50,083 nucleotides of DNA from assembly GCA_945862245.1 (NCBI GenBank), contig CAMAXN010000016.1:1-50083 (forward strand). Direction: 5' to 3'. The position numbers were made by a program, and so were the translations under genes. This DNA is from Prosthecobacter debontii. GTDB taxonomy: Bacteria; Verrucomicrobiota; Verrucomicrobiia; Verrucomicrobiales; Akkermansiaceae. Shown here piece by piece: positions 16,712 to 24,424 of this stretch. Position 1 is the first letter of the stretch, and the number at the start of each line of letters is the position of its first letter. The notes beneath the pieces are model-generated. The model did not search any database and was not told the origin of the DNA. It saw only the letters and a list, made by a program, of their open reading frames with translations.

Positions 16712-17886
16712 TTCTTTCTTCTCGCGCGTTTCTTAGCAGGATAGTTAGTCGGTTTCTGTGCATTCATTGCTTCGTCACCTTCCTTAGATTTCTTATCGCA
16801 AAGAACTAAGTCCTCGGCCTCGGAGGTGGGACGTTTCAGAGCTTTACTAACCGCATATGCAATCCGCTCTACCACTGGCACCACAACTGAGTTTCCGAAC
16901 TGGCGGTATGCCTGTGTATCGGAAACTTCGATCTTGTAGCTGTCAGGGTATCCCATTAGTCGAGCGCACTCACGAGGCGTGAGTCGGCGGGGATTTTTTC
17001 CACGCTGTGCAATTAGAATCTCGGAACCATCTTTGTGATAGCGGGCGCTAAGGGTGCGTGTGGTACTGGTGCCAGTCACTAGGCCAAATCCGAAACCATT
17101 ACCCGCAGCCTTGTGCTTCGCTGCGTAATTCTGCAGGTAACTCCAAAGGTGATCTGTAAGGGTATATTTAGGATCTGGATTCGCCTCCAGAATACTAACA
17201 AGCTTTGGTCCCTCTTCAGGGAACTTGGGAAACTCAAAGTGGCGCCACTCGCGAAATCCAACGAGGAAGATTCTTTCTCGATGTTGAGGAACAACCGACT
17301 GTGCATCGATTACCTTGTGGTAAACTGTGTATCCAAGATGCTGGGTAAGAGTGTTATGGATGATCTTAAATGTTTTCCCTTTGTCGTGCCCCTTAAGATT
17401 CTTCACATTCTCGAGAACAAAGGCGGCAGGCCGATGAAAGTCGAGGATGTCTGCGATGGAAAAAAAGAGATTGCCTTGCTTTACATCATCGAAACCATGT
17501 CCTCGACCAAGGCTGATTTTCTTTGACACACCAGCGATGCTGAAGGGTTGGCAAGGGAAGCCGCCGCAAAGAATGTCGTGGGCAGGAATGTCCGCAACAG
17601 CAACTCCGTGTATGTCGCCATGAGGTGTATCGCCAAAGTTGGCCTCATACGTCTGTTGAGAGAATTTGTCGTAGTCGCTTGAAAATACGCATTTTCCACC
17701 AACTTTTTCGAAAGCTATTCGGAAACCTCCGATCCCGCAAAATAAATCAATAAATCGAGGCTTTGCCGGATTCATTTTGTCCGGTGCCAGAGCCTCGTAA
17801 TTGTATGGAGTAGCCTCTTCAGCGAGGGTAAGGGCCTTCTTTTTCTCCCTTGTTGCTTTTTTGGCTTTCGTAACTTTTGAACTCAC
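16708..17886 (-). CDS. DNA (cytosine-5) methyltransferase of the R-M system
   Basis: A 392-residue C5 methyltransferase. Motif I is [10 protein letters not shown] (about 45-54), the catalytic Cys112 lies in PCQPF, ENV is at 159-161, and motif VIII is [10 protein letters not shown]. The target-recognition region is followed by [16 protein letters not shown] and [12 protein letters not shown]. The N-terminus is lysine-rich, and the C-terminus ends in a basic tail (KKRARRKK). It protects host DNA from the nuclease encoded next to it. The GTG start at 17886 overlaps the controller stop by four bases (GTGA) and has a GAGGGGGTGG Shine-Dalgarno; the TTG further upstream is less likely. Dcm-like enzymes modify CCWGG, which fits an MvaI-like partner. 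Confidence 0.9.
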   Translation of the reverse strand: MSSKVTKAKKATREKKKALTLAEEATPYNYEALAPDKMNPAKPRFIDLFCGIGGFRIAFEKVGGKCVFSSDYDKFSQQTYEANFGDTPHGDIHGVAVADIPAHDILCGGFPCQPFSIAGVSKKISLGRGHGFDDVKQGNLFFSIADILDFHRPAAFVLENVKNLKGHDKGKTFKIIHNTLTQHLGYTVYHKVIDAQSVVPQHRERIFLVGFREWRHFEFPKFPEEGPKLVSILEANPDPKYTLTDHLWSYLQNYAAKHKAAGNGFGFGLVTGTSTTRTLSARYHKDGSEILIAQRGKNPRRLTPRECARLMGYPDSYKIEVSDTQAYRQFGNSVVVPVVERIAYAVSKALKRPTSEAEDLVLCDKKSKEGDEAMNAQKPTNYPAKKRARRKK

Positions 17887-18110
17887 AGATCCACCCCCTC
17901 GCAAAGTTGTGAAGTGGTCAGGCCAAGAGCCTTGGCAATTTTTGCGACATTCCTAATACCCGGATTACGAAGTCCGCGCTCGATTCCGCTAATGTAGGTC
18001 GGATCGAGTCCCGAGAATTCAGCGAGTTTTTCCTGTGTAATTTCCTTTTTCTCGCGGTTTTGGCGGACTTTTTTGCCTAACGAGAGAAGAAGTGGGTCGT
18101 TTTTCAACAT
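17883..18110 (-). CDS. Restriction-modification controller (C) protein, XRE family
   Basis: A 75-residue helix-turn-helix protein. It contains [20 protein letters not shown], then [20 protein letters not shown] and a final helix [10 protein letters not shown]. This is the size and layout of C proteins, which delay nuclease expression when an R-M system enters a new cell. It is the first gene of a C-M-R operon with four-base overlaps, so all three genes would be transcribed together. A GACTTTAAGTC dyad (C-box type) directly precedes the ATG, supporting autoregulation. A general XRE regulator is the alternative, but the context makes a controller likely. Confidence 0.85.
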   Translation of the reverse strand: MLKNDPLLLSLGKKVRQNREKKEITQEKLAEFSGLDPTYISGIERGLRNPGIRNVAKIAKALGLTTSQLCEGVDL

Positions 18111-18161
18111 GACTTAAAGTCCATGCTGAATGCCCTCGTAGGTCTATGGACGATGAGTCAA
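18111..18161 (-). promoter_or_regulatory. C-box-like operator/promoter of the R-M operon
   Basis: Read on the minus strand, GACTTTAAGTC (18111-18121) fits the C-protein box GACT-N3-AGTC exactly. GACTCATCGTC (18149-18159) fits with one mismatch and overlaps a TTGACT (18156-18161) that could be a -35. The proximal box touches the start codon. The match is observed; the function is inferred. Confidence 0.55.
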
Positions 18162-18256
18162 GAATGATGATTCTAGCTGTAAGTGCTTCTGGGCGGATTT
18201 TTCCAAGAGTGTGTGGCATACGCGTCCTTGCCATCATTTCTGTGACGGCTTAAAGT

Positions 18257-18502
18257 TTGCAGTTGGAAGCTGAATCCATCACTCCAGCGAAAGACCGCTC
18301 GCACTGGCCTGTCGTGAAGTTCACGTCCTTCGAGGAACGACGCGCTTACCGCATCCGTCAGTGGCAGGAAGCCGGCTGCGCCGCGCGTCTTCAGGCGGCA
18401 TGGGAGCTTATAGAAGAATACTGGGTGGGTAAGAAAGGAATGCATCCCGATGAACTCCGACTTCTAAGATCTGTTACGCATATTCGAAGCCGAGGCCGTT
18501 GA
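18257..18502 (+). pseudogene. Remnant of the small partner of a nucleotidyltransferase module
   Basis: An 81-codon ORF, open only from a TTG just after an in-frame TAA. It encodes WPVVKFTSFEERRAYRIRQW, then QEAGCAARLQAAWELIEEYW. I recall similar small proteins of roughly 80-90 residues being encoded directly before nucleotidyltransferase genes in related bacteria; this is memory, not a search. No ATG or Shine-Dalgarno site is visible, so the 5' end may be lost. It overlaps the nucleotidyltransferase remnant by about 34 bases, as expected for a coupled pair. Confidence 0.4.
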
Positions 18503-18629
18503 ATCCGTGGTCTCGGAGGGAGTCACCATGCATTTCCTCGGAAAGTAGGAACTAATTACTGCGAAGAAAATTGCCAATCGCCCGCAGGATCTCGCCGATC
18601 TGGATGAATTCCGATGCGCAGATTCCTGA
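18468..18629 (+). pseudogene. Internally deleted nucleotidyltransferase remnant
   Basis: In one frame the DNA reads DLLRIFEAEAVESVVSEGVT, then MHFLGK, a TAG stop (18546-18548), then ELITAKKIANRPQDLADLDE. The beginning resembles the first helix, and the end the last helix (typical wording KKATGRPQDLADIEAL), of AbiEii/DUF6036-like nucleotidyltransferases. The middle, with the catalytic GS-x-DxD region, is missing. So this is a joined 5' and 3' end with a nonsense codon: a dead gene. Its tail overlaps the start of the GH1 gene. Confidence 0.5.
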
Positions 18630-20845
18630 GTCACCATATCCTTGCTGACAAGCACCCTTCCGACTCTATCCTTCCCCCGGTGGCCGGTTTCCCGAATCTA
18701 AAATTTCCCGAGGGCTTTCTCTTCGGCACGGCCAACGCCGACCACCAGGTGGAGGCGCATGATCCGTTGTGCGAGGATGTGTGGGATCTTTGGGAGCGCT
18801 GCCAAGGGCTGACGCCGCGCGGAAAGGCGACGGATTTCTGGAACCGCTATGAGGAGGACATCGCCGCGGCTGCCGCCATGGGCTGCAAGCTGTTCCGTTT
18901 CTCGGTGGCGTGGGCGCGGGTGGAGCCGGAGTGTGGAAATTTCGATCCCGCCGCGCTCGCTCATTATGCGGAGCTTGCCGATTGTGTTCGCCGCCACGGC
19001 ATGAAGGTGATGACCACCCTGCACCATTTCGTGTGGCCCGTGTGGCTGGAGCGCGACCATGGCGGGATGATCGGGCCGGAGTTTCCCGAACTCTTCGCGC
19101 GCTACGCGGATCGCGTGGCGGAGGCATTCGGGGAAAAGGTCGATTGGTGGATCACCTTCAACGAACCGAGCCAACTCACCTTCGGATACATCAAGCCGTG
19201 GTGGCAGAACCGCTACTACATGCCGCCGGGCTTGCCGCGCGGCTCGCATGTGGATGACGAGGCAGAGGCCGTCGGGAAACTGGTGCCGAACCTTTTCCTC
19301 GCACACACCCGCGCCCGTGCCTCGATACAGGCGCGGCGAAGCGAAGCGAAGGTCGGCGTGAATCCGCTCGTCACCGGCTTCCCGACGTGGCTGCAGATGC
19401 TGTTAGATTGGGGCGCGTGCCACCGCGGCATGGCGGAGGCGCTTTTCAAATTCACCACTAAGGGTGCTCTCGTTAGCGAGCGCGGCGATGTCGATCTCGT
19501 GATCGGCGGCATCACGATGGAGGATCAGACGCGTTTCGAATCCAGCGATCCCTACCTCCGCACCGGCAAGGCCGTGTTGGTGCCAACAGATTACGCGGAG
19601 GCTGACTTATCATCGCTAGCGGGGAAAAAAGTCGGCGTGATCGCAATCGGCAACCAGCCGCAGGGTTGGAAGCGCGACCTCCCGCCCAACACCCGCAAGC
19701 ATCTCTTCCGCAATTACGACGACGCCCGCGATGCCCTTACCGACGGAAAAGTAGACGCGCTTTACGGCGACGCCTTTTACCTGCTCCCGCCCGAACTGGA
19801 GAATCGCGGGCGTTTCCGTTTCCTGAAAACCTGCCTCAGCGTAGAGCACTACGTTGTCCTCGCGCCGCACGGCCACACCCGTTTGCTCGACCATGTCGGT
19901 CTCGCCGTGCGCGATTTCCAGGACGATCTCGCCGGGCAGTGCGATGTCCCGTGGCTTGCGGAGCCGGATGCGTTCATCGGACGCTCCGTCCGGCCGGTTT
20001 CACTGCATGAAGTCTTCACCACAAACGAGAGTTTACCCGAGCATCTATCGACCGGACGCGGGATGCGACGCGTGCGGCGGCGCGGAAAAGTCCGCATCGG
20101 CATCCGCACCGATGCGCCGGGCGTTTCAGAAAAATGCACGGGTGAAGGACTGGAAGTCCGTCTCGCGCGGCTCATCGCGGCGCGGCTGTTCGGTGATGAA
20201 TCGAAGCTCGTGATCGTCCCCATCAATCCAGGCGATCGTTTTGAGAGCTTGGAGTCGAAATCAAGTTGGCTGAACTGGGCGTGGCGCTTCTGGGGGACGA
20301 CTACACTGATTGCGAACTCAAACTGGTGGTATCTCGGCATGGCAGGCAAACTCGCGAAGGAACTCTGCCCGTCCGAGGCCATCGGCGCACAGGACTTCGT
20401 CGGTCTCGATTATTATTGGGGGTTGCCAACCCACCGCCTGCACTGTTTCCGATTGTTGGAGGACGCCGCCTGCGGGCGATTTCTCCGCGCCCCTGTTTGG
20501 TCGCGCGGACTTTACCACGCGCTTCGCCGCTTCCACCGCTGGTTTCCGAACAAGGAGATTTTTATCGTCGAAAATGGCTGCCCATCTTCTGCAGGTAGTG
20601 TGTCGCGCGCCGATTACATGACGTCACACCTCGCCGAGGTTTCCAAAGCCATAGAAAAAAATATTCCAGTCCGTGCCTACAACTGGTGGTCCATCACTTC
20701 GAACCGCGAGTGGGGTCATCCCTTTGATCCAAATACCGACTTTGGCCTGCACTTCGTCGATCTTGACAACGACCCATCACTGACTCGGCAGCCCATGCCG
20801 GAAGCAAAGCTGTATGCGCAAATTATCGCGGAAAGCTACAGATAA
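18614..20845 (+). CDS. GH1 glycosidase containing an inserted, circularly permuted SBP_bac_3 domain
   Basis: A 743-residue chimera. Residues about 30-275 form the first part of a GH1 barrel (FPEGFLFGTANADHQVEAHD; acid/base E184 in TFNEPS). Residues about 555-740 form the rest (nucleophile E653 in IFIVENG; TSNREWGHPFDPNTDFGL). Between them lies a family-3 solute-binding domain with its halves swapped. First comes GDVDLVIGGITMEDQTRF with PYLRTGKAVLVP and GKKVGVIAIGNQP (about 291-440). After a linker comes the native N-terminal part GKVRIGIRTDAPGVSEK, GLEVRLARLIAARLFGD and PINPGDRFESLES (about 491-548). Both GH1 catalytic glutamates are present. There is no signal peptide, so it is probably cytosolic. 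Beta-glycosidase activity gated by a small ligand is an inference. Confidence 0.82.
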   Translation: MRRFLSHHILADKHPSDSILPPVAGFPNLKFPEGFLFGTANADHQVEAHDPLCEDVWDLWERCQGLTPRGKATDFWNRYEEDIAAAAAMGCKLFRFSVAWARVEPECGNFDPAALAHYAELADCVRRHGMKVMTTLHHFVWPVWLERDHGGMIGPEFPELFARYADRVAEAFGEKVDWWITFNEPSQLTFGYIKPWWQNRYYMPPGLPRGSHVDDEAEAVGKLVPNLFLAHTRARASIQARRSEAKVGVNPLVTGFPTWLQMLLDWGACHRGMAEALFKFTTKGALVSERGDVDLVIGGITMEDQTRFESSDPYLRTGKAVLVPTDYAEADLSSLAGKKVGVIAIGNQPQGWKRDLPPNTRKHLFRNYDDARDALTDGKVDALYGDAFYLLPPELENRGRFRFLKTCLSVEHYVVLAPHGHTRLLDHVGLAVRDFQDDLAGQCDVPWLAEPDAFIGRSVRPVSLHEVFTTNESLPEHLSTGRGMRRVRRRGKVRIGIRTDAPGVSEKCTGEGLEVRLARLIAARLFGDESKLVIVPINPGDRFESLESKSSWLNWAWRFWGTTTLIANSNWWYLGMAGKLAKELCPSEAIGAQDFVGLDYYWGLPTHRLHCFRLLEDAACGRFLRAPVWSRGLYHALRRFHRWFPNKEIFIVENGCPSSAGSVSRADYMTSHLAEVSKAIEKNIPVRAYNWWSITSNREWGHPFDPNTDFGLHFVDLDNDPSLTRQPMPEAKLYAQIIAESYR

Positions 20846-20848
20846 CGC

Positions 20849-21883
20849 TCAATCGATTTTTGGAAAATCGTCCAGCACTAGCTTGAGCATCTGCTTGCCG
20901 CCACTTGAGAGCGAAGTTTGCTGACCTGCTCCCGTCAGCAGCCCGCGCGTCAGCCAGCGCTGCGGGATTTCCGAAGGGCGAATGTGACTCACGACTGCTT
21001 GGCTGATGGGGCGTATGCTTGGCGTGAAGGAAACAGGGTGACCCGTCGCCGCAAAACCGATTTCCCAAGAAACTGCACCTGGGACATCACCCCGTTTCAT
21101 CCAAGGATGACGAACAAGGAACTCAGGCTCTTCGTTACCAGCCGGAATCGCTACTTTGAACTGAACCGGACGGCTCAGGATGAACTCACTCAACTTGAGG
21201 TCGGGGTTCGCCTTGTGCTCCAAGAAAAACGCGGCCACATCGACACCTGCTAGGTTCATTCCATTGAAATTCCCGTGGTAGTTCGCGCTGCCGAAGTACG
21301 TCTTGTGCCAGCCCTCGTAGTTCTCGCTCATCAAAAGAGCGATTTCCAAATGGACATGCGCCCGCGTGCGGTTCAACCCGGCACCCGTGTATCCCATCCT
21401 GCCGAGCACCGAACCGGCGTTCACAGGATCTCCCACCCGCGCGGTGATCTCCGCGAGGTGCGCATAAAGGGAATACACCTTGGAGTTCTCCCAATCGTGC
21501 TCGACCACCGCGTATTTTCCGTAGTTGCTACGCCCTGAAACATTGGAGGTGTGCACGACCTTGCCTTTCGCAATACTCATCACCAGGTCGAGTGGATTGC
21601 CGGCCTTGTCGCGTTTCACCGGTGCGATATCGATGCCTTCGTGGAAACGGGTCATTACAACCTGCCCGCCGACACGGATCGGCGATCGTGTGTAGCCGAA
21701 GGCACCGCCCTCCCATGGCTTGGAAGTTTGGCCCTCAAAGGTGCGATCCACATACATGTAGAACTTTTCCGATTCAGCCGAGAAGAGATGATAGTTCTCG
21801 GTGGGAAGCACCAATTCCAGTCTCTCCGCGCAAAGCGTTCCGGTTAGCACGAGCCAACATGCAAAAAATCGTTTAGACATCAT
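20849..21883 (-). CDS. Secreted M23 (LytM-type) peptidase
   Basis: A 344-residue exported protein. A signal peptide follows MMSKRFFACWLVLTGTLCA. An M23 domain (about 85-200) carries the zinc-site motifs: H in TRFHEGIDIAP (HxxxD) and the HVHLE pair. RVGDPVNAGSVLGRMGYTGAG is the usual biotinyl-like turn. M23 enzymes cut peptide cross-links in the cell wall. The C-terminal 130 residues match nothing I know. The ATG at 21881-21883 follows GGTGAG, 7 bases after the upstream gene's stop, so the long in-frame N-terminal extension inside that gene is rejected. It converges with the GH1 gene with a 3-base gap. Confidence 0.85.
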   Translation of the reverse strand: MMSKRFFACWLVLTGTLCAERLELVLPTENYHLFSAESEKFYMYVDRTFEGQTSKPWEGGAFGYTRSPIRVGGQVVMTRFHEGIDIAPVKRDKAGNPLDLVMSIAKGKVVHTSNVSGRSNYGKYAVVEHDWENSKVYSLYAHLAEITARVGDPVNAGSVLGRMGYTGAGLNRTRAHVHLEIALLMSENYEGWHKTYFGSANYHGNFNGMNLAGVDVAAFFLEHKANPDLKLSEFILSRPVQFKVAIPAGNEEPEFLVRHPWMKRGDVPGAVSWEIGFAATGHPVSFTPSIRPISQAVVSHIRPSEIPQRWLTRGLLTGAGQQTSLSSGGKQMLKLVLDDFPKID

Positions 21884-21890
21884 CTCACCG

Positions 21891-22370
21891 CTATTTTTTC
21901 TTCTCACCGATTCGCGGTATGTACTCATCAATCTGCTTGATCTCCTCGATCGTTAACCCATTCCAGACAACCACAAGCCCGTCAGTTACGGGGTCCTCTA
22001 TGAGGACGCCATCGATAATACGGCCGAAGGCTTTGCTAATGAGCCACTTGCCGCTGTAAGCCCGGGTTACCGCCTCAAGCCGCCCGCGAGCGCTGTCCTT
22101 GAGCTGCAATATGACTCCATAAGACGACTGGTCATCCGAAGGGAACGGCGAAAACGCGACGAAATCCTTCGAGGAGACTTCCGGTATGCGCCGGAAAAAC
22201 TTCTGATGTCCCATTACCTCACTGGTGAAAATCATCCTTGGGTTGTCGGTCGCCTCCGTCTCAATATGAAAGGTGATATCGACTTTCTTGCCCTTGCTTC
22301 CTCCCGCTATCGCACCTCCCGCAAAGATAACCATGGCAAAGACTGCTGCGGTATAGATGACGAATCTCAT
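21891..22370 (-). CDS. Hypothetical secreted protein
   Basis: A 159-residue protein with a signal peptide (MRFVIYTAAVFAMVIFAGGA, cleavage likely after AIAG). The mature part is beta-rich (VDITFHIETEATDNPRMIF; SYGVILQLKDSARGRLEAVT), with a helical C-terminus ending in a KKK tail. No family is recognised. It is encoded 7 bases upstream of the M23 peptidase on the same strand, so the two are likely co-expressed and may act together in the envelope; this is context only. Confidence 0.65.
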   Translation of the reverse strand: MRFVIYTAAVFAMVIFAGGAIAGGSKGKKVDITFHIETEATDNPRMIFTSEVMGHQKFFRRIPEVSSKDFVAFSPFPSDDQSSYGVILQLKDSARGRLEAVTRAYSGKWLISKAFGRIIDGVLIEDPVTDGLVVVWNGLTIEEIKQIDEYIPRIGEKKK

Positions 22371-22449
22371 ACAAGGATCAAATCACACATAATCCCTTCG
22401 AGGAAAACAAAAAGAAGTCGAGCCACACAATACGGATCACTACAAACGA

Positions 22450-22479
22450 AAAGCGGGAAGTCATCTGACTTCCCGCTTT
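22450..22479. terminator. Strong bidirectional terminator hairpin
   Basis: A perfect 14-bp stem, AAAGCGGGAAGTCA/TGACTTCCCGCTTT, with a 2-base centre. TGTTTTAT follows on the plus strand and TCGTTTG on the minus strand. It lies downstream of the BlaI-type gene and upstream of the hypothetical secreted gene. Confidence 0.8.
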
Positions 22480-22507
22480 GTTTTATAACATCAAGAACAT
22501 CGCTAGC

Positions 22508-22536
22508 AGCTTGTGCCCCCGAAGGGGCATCAAGCT
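22508..22536. other. Stable hairpin before the terminator
   Basis: AGCTTGTGCCCC (22508-22519) pairs with GGGGCATCAAGCT (22524-22536) with a single bulge and a 4-base loop. It lies between the BlaI-type gene and the terminator at 22450. It may protect the 3' end of the message. Confidence 0.4.
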
Positions 22537-22552
22537 GTTCGCGTTGGTGATG

Positions 22553-23293
22553 CTACTTTTTTGCTTTTTTGGCAGCTGCCTTCTTAGCAGGAGCCTTCTT
22601 GGCTGGAGCAGCCTTCTTAGCTGGAGCAGCCTTCTGAGCTGGAGCAGCCTTCTTAGCTGGGGCAGCCTTCTTAGCTGGGGCAGCCTTCTTGGCTACTACT
22701 TTTTTGGCAGCCTTCTTGGCAGGTGCTTTCTTGGAGCTCTTTGCCACCTTCTTCACCGCTTTTTTGGCAGGAGCCTTCTTAACGGGTGCTTTTGGAGCCG
22801 CTTTTTTCACTGCCTTTTTTGCAGCGGCTTTTTTAGCCGGTGCTTTCTTGGCAACTTTTTTTGCGGCGGGTTTTTTCGCGGGCTTGGCCGCGGCCTTCTT
22901 TACTGTTTTTTTTGCAGCCATGGTTTTATGTCTTTGTAGTTCGCGTCCGATGTTTGTTTTCTCTTCCGGTGTTAATGAACCGGCGGAGAGGGTAGCGAGA
23001 ACAGCCTCACCGAGGCGTCCTCCAAAAGCGTTGGTTATGAAATCATCCGTGGCGCGGCGCACGATAACTTCTTGGGAGTAGGCAGGCTCGTAGGTGTGTG
23101 CTCTACCAGAACGGATCTTCCTTACCAGTTTCTTGCGCTCTAAACTCTGCATCACGGAAAGCACCGTGGTGTAGGCGCGCTCACGGCCATCTGGCAACAT
23201 GCAATGTACTAAATTCACAGTAGATGGACCTTCGTGCCACAATACTGACAATGCTTGAAGTTCGAGATTTGACGGGTGTGATGGCTTAGCCAT
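22553..23293 (-). CDS. BlaI/MecI-family repressor fused to a histone H1-like lysine/alanine-rich tail
   Basis: A 246-residue protein in two parts. Residues 1-124 are a full-length BlaI/MecI winged helix (NLELQALSVLWHEGPSTVN; RAYTTVLSVMQSLERKKLV; HTYEPAYSQE). Residues 125-246 are a low-complexity H1-like tail built from KKAAPA-, KKAVKK- and AKKAPAKK-type units. The tail starts at an in-frame Met125 (MAAKKTVKKAAAKP), so a free tail could be made by internal initiation; no Shine-Dalgarno site is seen there. BlaI proteins bind TACA-N-TGTA-like dyads and are normally inactivated by a BlaR protease, which is absent here. The tail should bind DNA non-specifically. An 18-base tandem repeat in the DNA encodes part of it. 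Confidence 0.85.
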   Translation of the reverse strand: MAKPSHPSNLELQALSVLWHEGPSTVNLVHCMLPDGRERAYTTVLSVMQSLERKKLVRKIRSGRAHTYEPAYSQEVIVRRATDDFITNAFGGRLGEAVLATLSAGSLTPEEKTNIGRELQRHKTMAAKKTVKKAAAKPAKKPAAKKVAKKAPAKKAAAKKAVKKAAPKAPVKKAPAKKAVKKVAKSSKKAPAKKAAKKVVAKKAAPAKKAAPAKKAAPAQKAAPAKKAAPAKKAPAKKAAAKKAKK

Positions 23294-23331
23294 TGGTGCA
23301 GTTGTTCCGTTACTTGATTACGAGAAAACTA

Positions 23332-23371
23332 GTAATTTATATTTCCGTCAAGTATTAAAGTACGTAATTTA
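23332..23371. promoter_or_regulatory. Direct repeats upstream of the BlaI-H1 gene
   Basis: GTAATTTA occurs at 23332-23339 and again at 23364-23371, 32 bases apart (about three helical turns), in a very AT-rich 166-base gap. ATTAC before the first copy adds partial dyad symmetry. They are candidate operator half-sites or UP-like elements; no proof. Confidence 0.35.
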
Positions 23372-23459
23372 CAGAAAACTTAAATTAATTATTTGACGCT
23401 CGCAAAGACAATCTACGTCACAAAAAAGTCCGAACTAATTATTACTATAGATATAGTAT

Positions 23460-24419
23460 TTAATTATTCTCAAGTATATCAGGTCGCATAATCTCCGGAT
23501 TAATTTTACCCAACACTCTCCAGAACTCTTCGTCGGTTGGATGACCGTTGAACAGCACGGCGCCTTCCGGCGAAATAACAACAACGACGGGAACGCTCTG
23601 CACCTTGAGCTTCTCGCTCAAGGAATCTTTAGCCTTATCAACAACCCACGCACCGGGGATCTTATCTCCCGTAGCTTGTAACATCGCCTTTGCGTCGGCG
23701 ATCACCTTGGTGGATGTCTCGGGAAGAACTGATGTCACCGCCACATTCTTCAGGGCAAGATGGTTTGCAGTGATGAAAAAATCCGTGAGCGTGTCTTTGC
23801 ACTCACTGCTCCACGGCGACCAGAAATGAAACAGCAGAGCTTTCCTCTCCGCAAGCATTGCGCCGAGCGTCACGGGTTCACCGCCAAGTATATCCGAATA
23901 TTCATTCGTAAAATCGATGCGCACGGCTTTCATGGCATCCTTCAGGCGGATGCGGTCGATGTGGGGCGCGAAGGCTGCACTCTGAGCTGGGCTGAGCCAG
24001 AAAGCCTCAGTGATGTGGCGCTTGAAGCCGTCGTTATCGCCCTTCTCCAAAGCAGCAAGAGCCTTCACGTATTCGGTCACGGCGAGCCAGTCGTCAGCAC
24101 TGGCGAAAAATTCGGAGTCGGCAAGTTTGAATCGATCCTTGAAAGCGATGAACTCAGGGAGTAGTGCAGCGATCTCCTTGTCCTCCGCCCGATCGACATG
24201 GAAAAGGAAGCGCGCCTCAAGGATCGCCTGTTCAGAAATCTTGAGGGCGCGCGCGGTAGCGATGGCTTTTAGAAGGGCTTCGTAAGACTCCCTTTCTGAG
24301 AGTAGTTGCTCAATGGCATCCTCTCTGGGGCTCAATGGGAATTGCTGCGTCTGTTCGGGCTGCGCGGAGAGCGATGCAAGTCCCAACAGGCACGCGACAA
24401 CTATAGCTCGAGGATCCAT
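23460..24419 (-). CDS. Exported thioredoxin-like (TlpA-type) protein lacking CxxC
   Basis: A 319-residue protein with a signal peptide (to about residue 19, SLSAQ). A helical N-terminal region (about 30-185) is followed by a thioredoxin-fold C-terminus. The strand ALLFHFWSPWSSEC leads to the active-site position, and VQSVPVVVVISPEG contains the cis-proline. The expected WCxxC reads W-S-S-E-C: only the second cysteine remains. That argues against disulfide reductase activity and for a peroxiredoxin-like or scaffolding role (inference). It starts 5 bases after the stop of the LysM lipoprotein gene, on the same strand, so they form a likely operon. Confidence 0.75.
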   Translation of the reverse strand: MDPRAIVVACLLGLASLSAQPEQTQQFPLSPREDAIEQLLSERESYEALLKAIATARALKISEQAILEARFLFHVDRAEDKEIAALLPEFIAFKDRFKLADSEFFASADDWLAVTEYVKALAALEKGDNDGFKRHITEAFWLSPAQSAAFAPHIDRIRLKDAMKAVRIDFTNEYSDILGGEPVTLGAMLAERKALLFHFWSPWSSECKDTLTDFFITANHLALKNVAVTSVLPETSTKVIADAKAMLQATGDKIPGAWVVDKAKDSLSEKLKVQSVPVVVVISPEGAVLFNGHPTDEEFWRVLGKINPEIMRPDILENN

Positions 24420-24424
24420 GCCTT

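Noticed and set aside
22560..22700. Regular 18-base repeats, considered as a CRISPR-like array
   Set aside because: They are tandem, spacer-free and in frame with the KKAAPA protein repeats; no cas genes.
22478..22939. Leucine/serine/cysteine-rich plus-strand ORF that looks like a membrane protein
   Set aside because: It is the complement of the lysine/alanine repeat tail of the BlaI-H1 gene; the hydrophobic pattern is a by-product.
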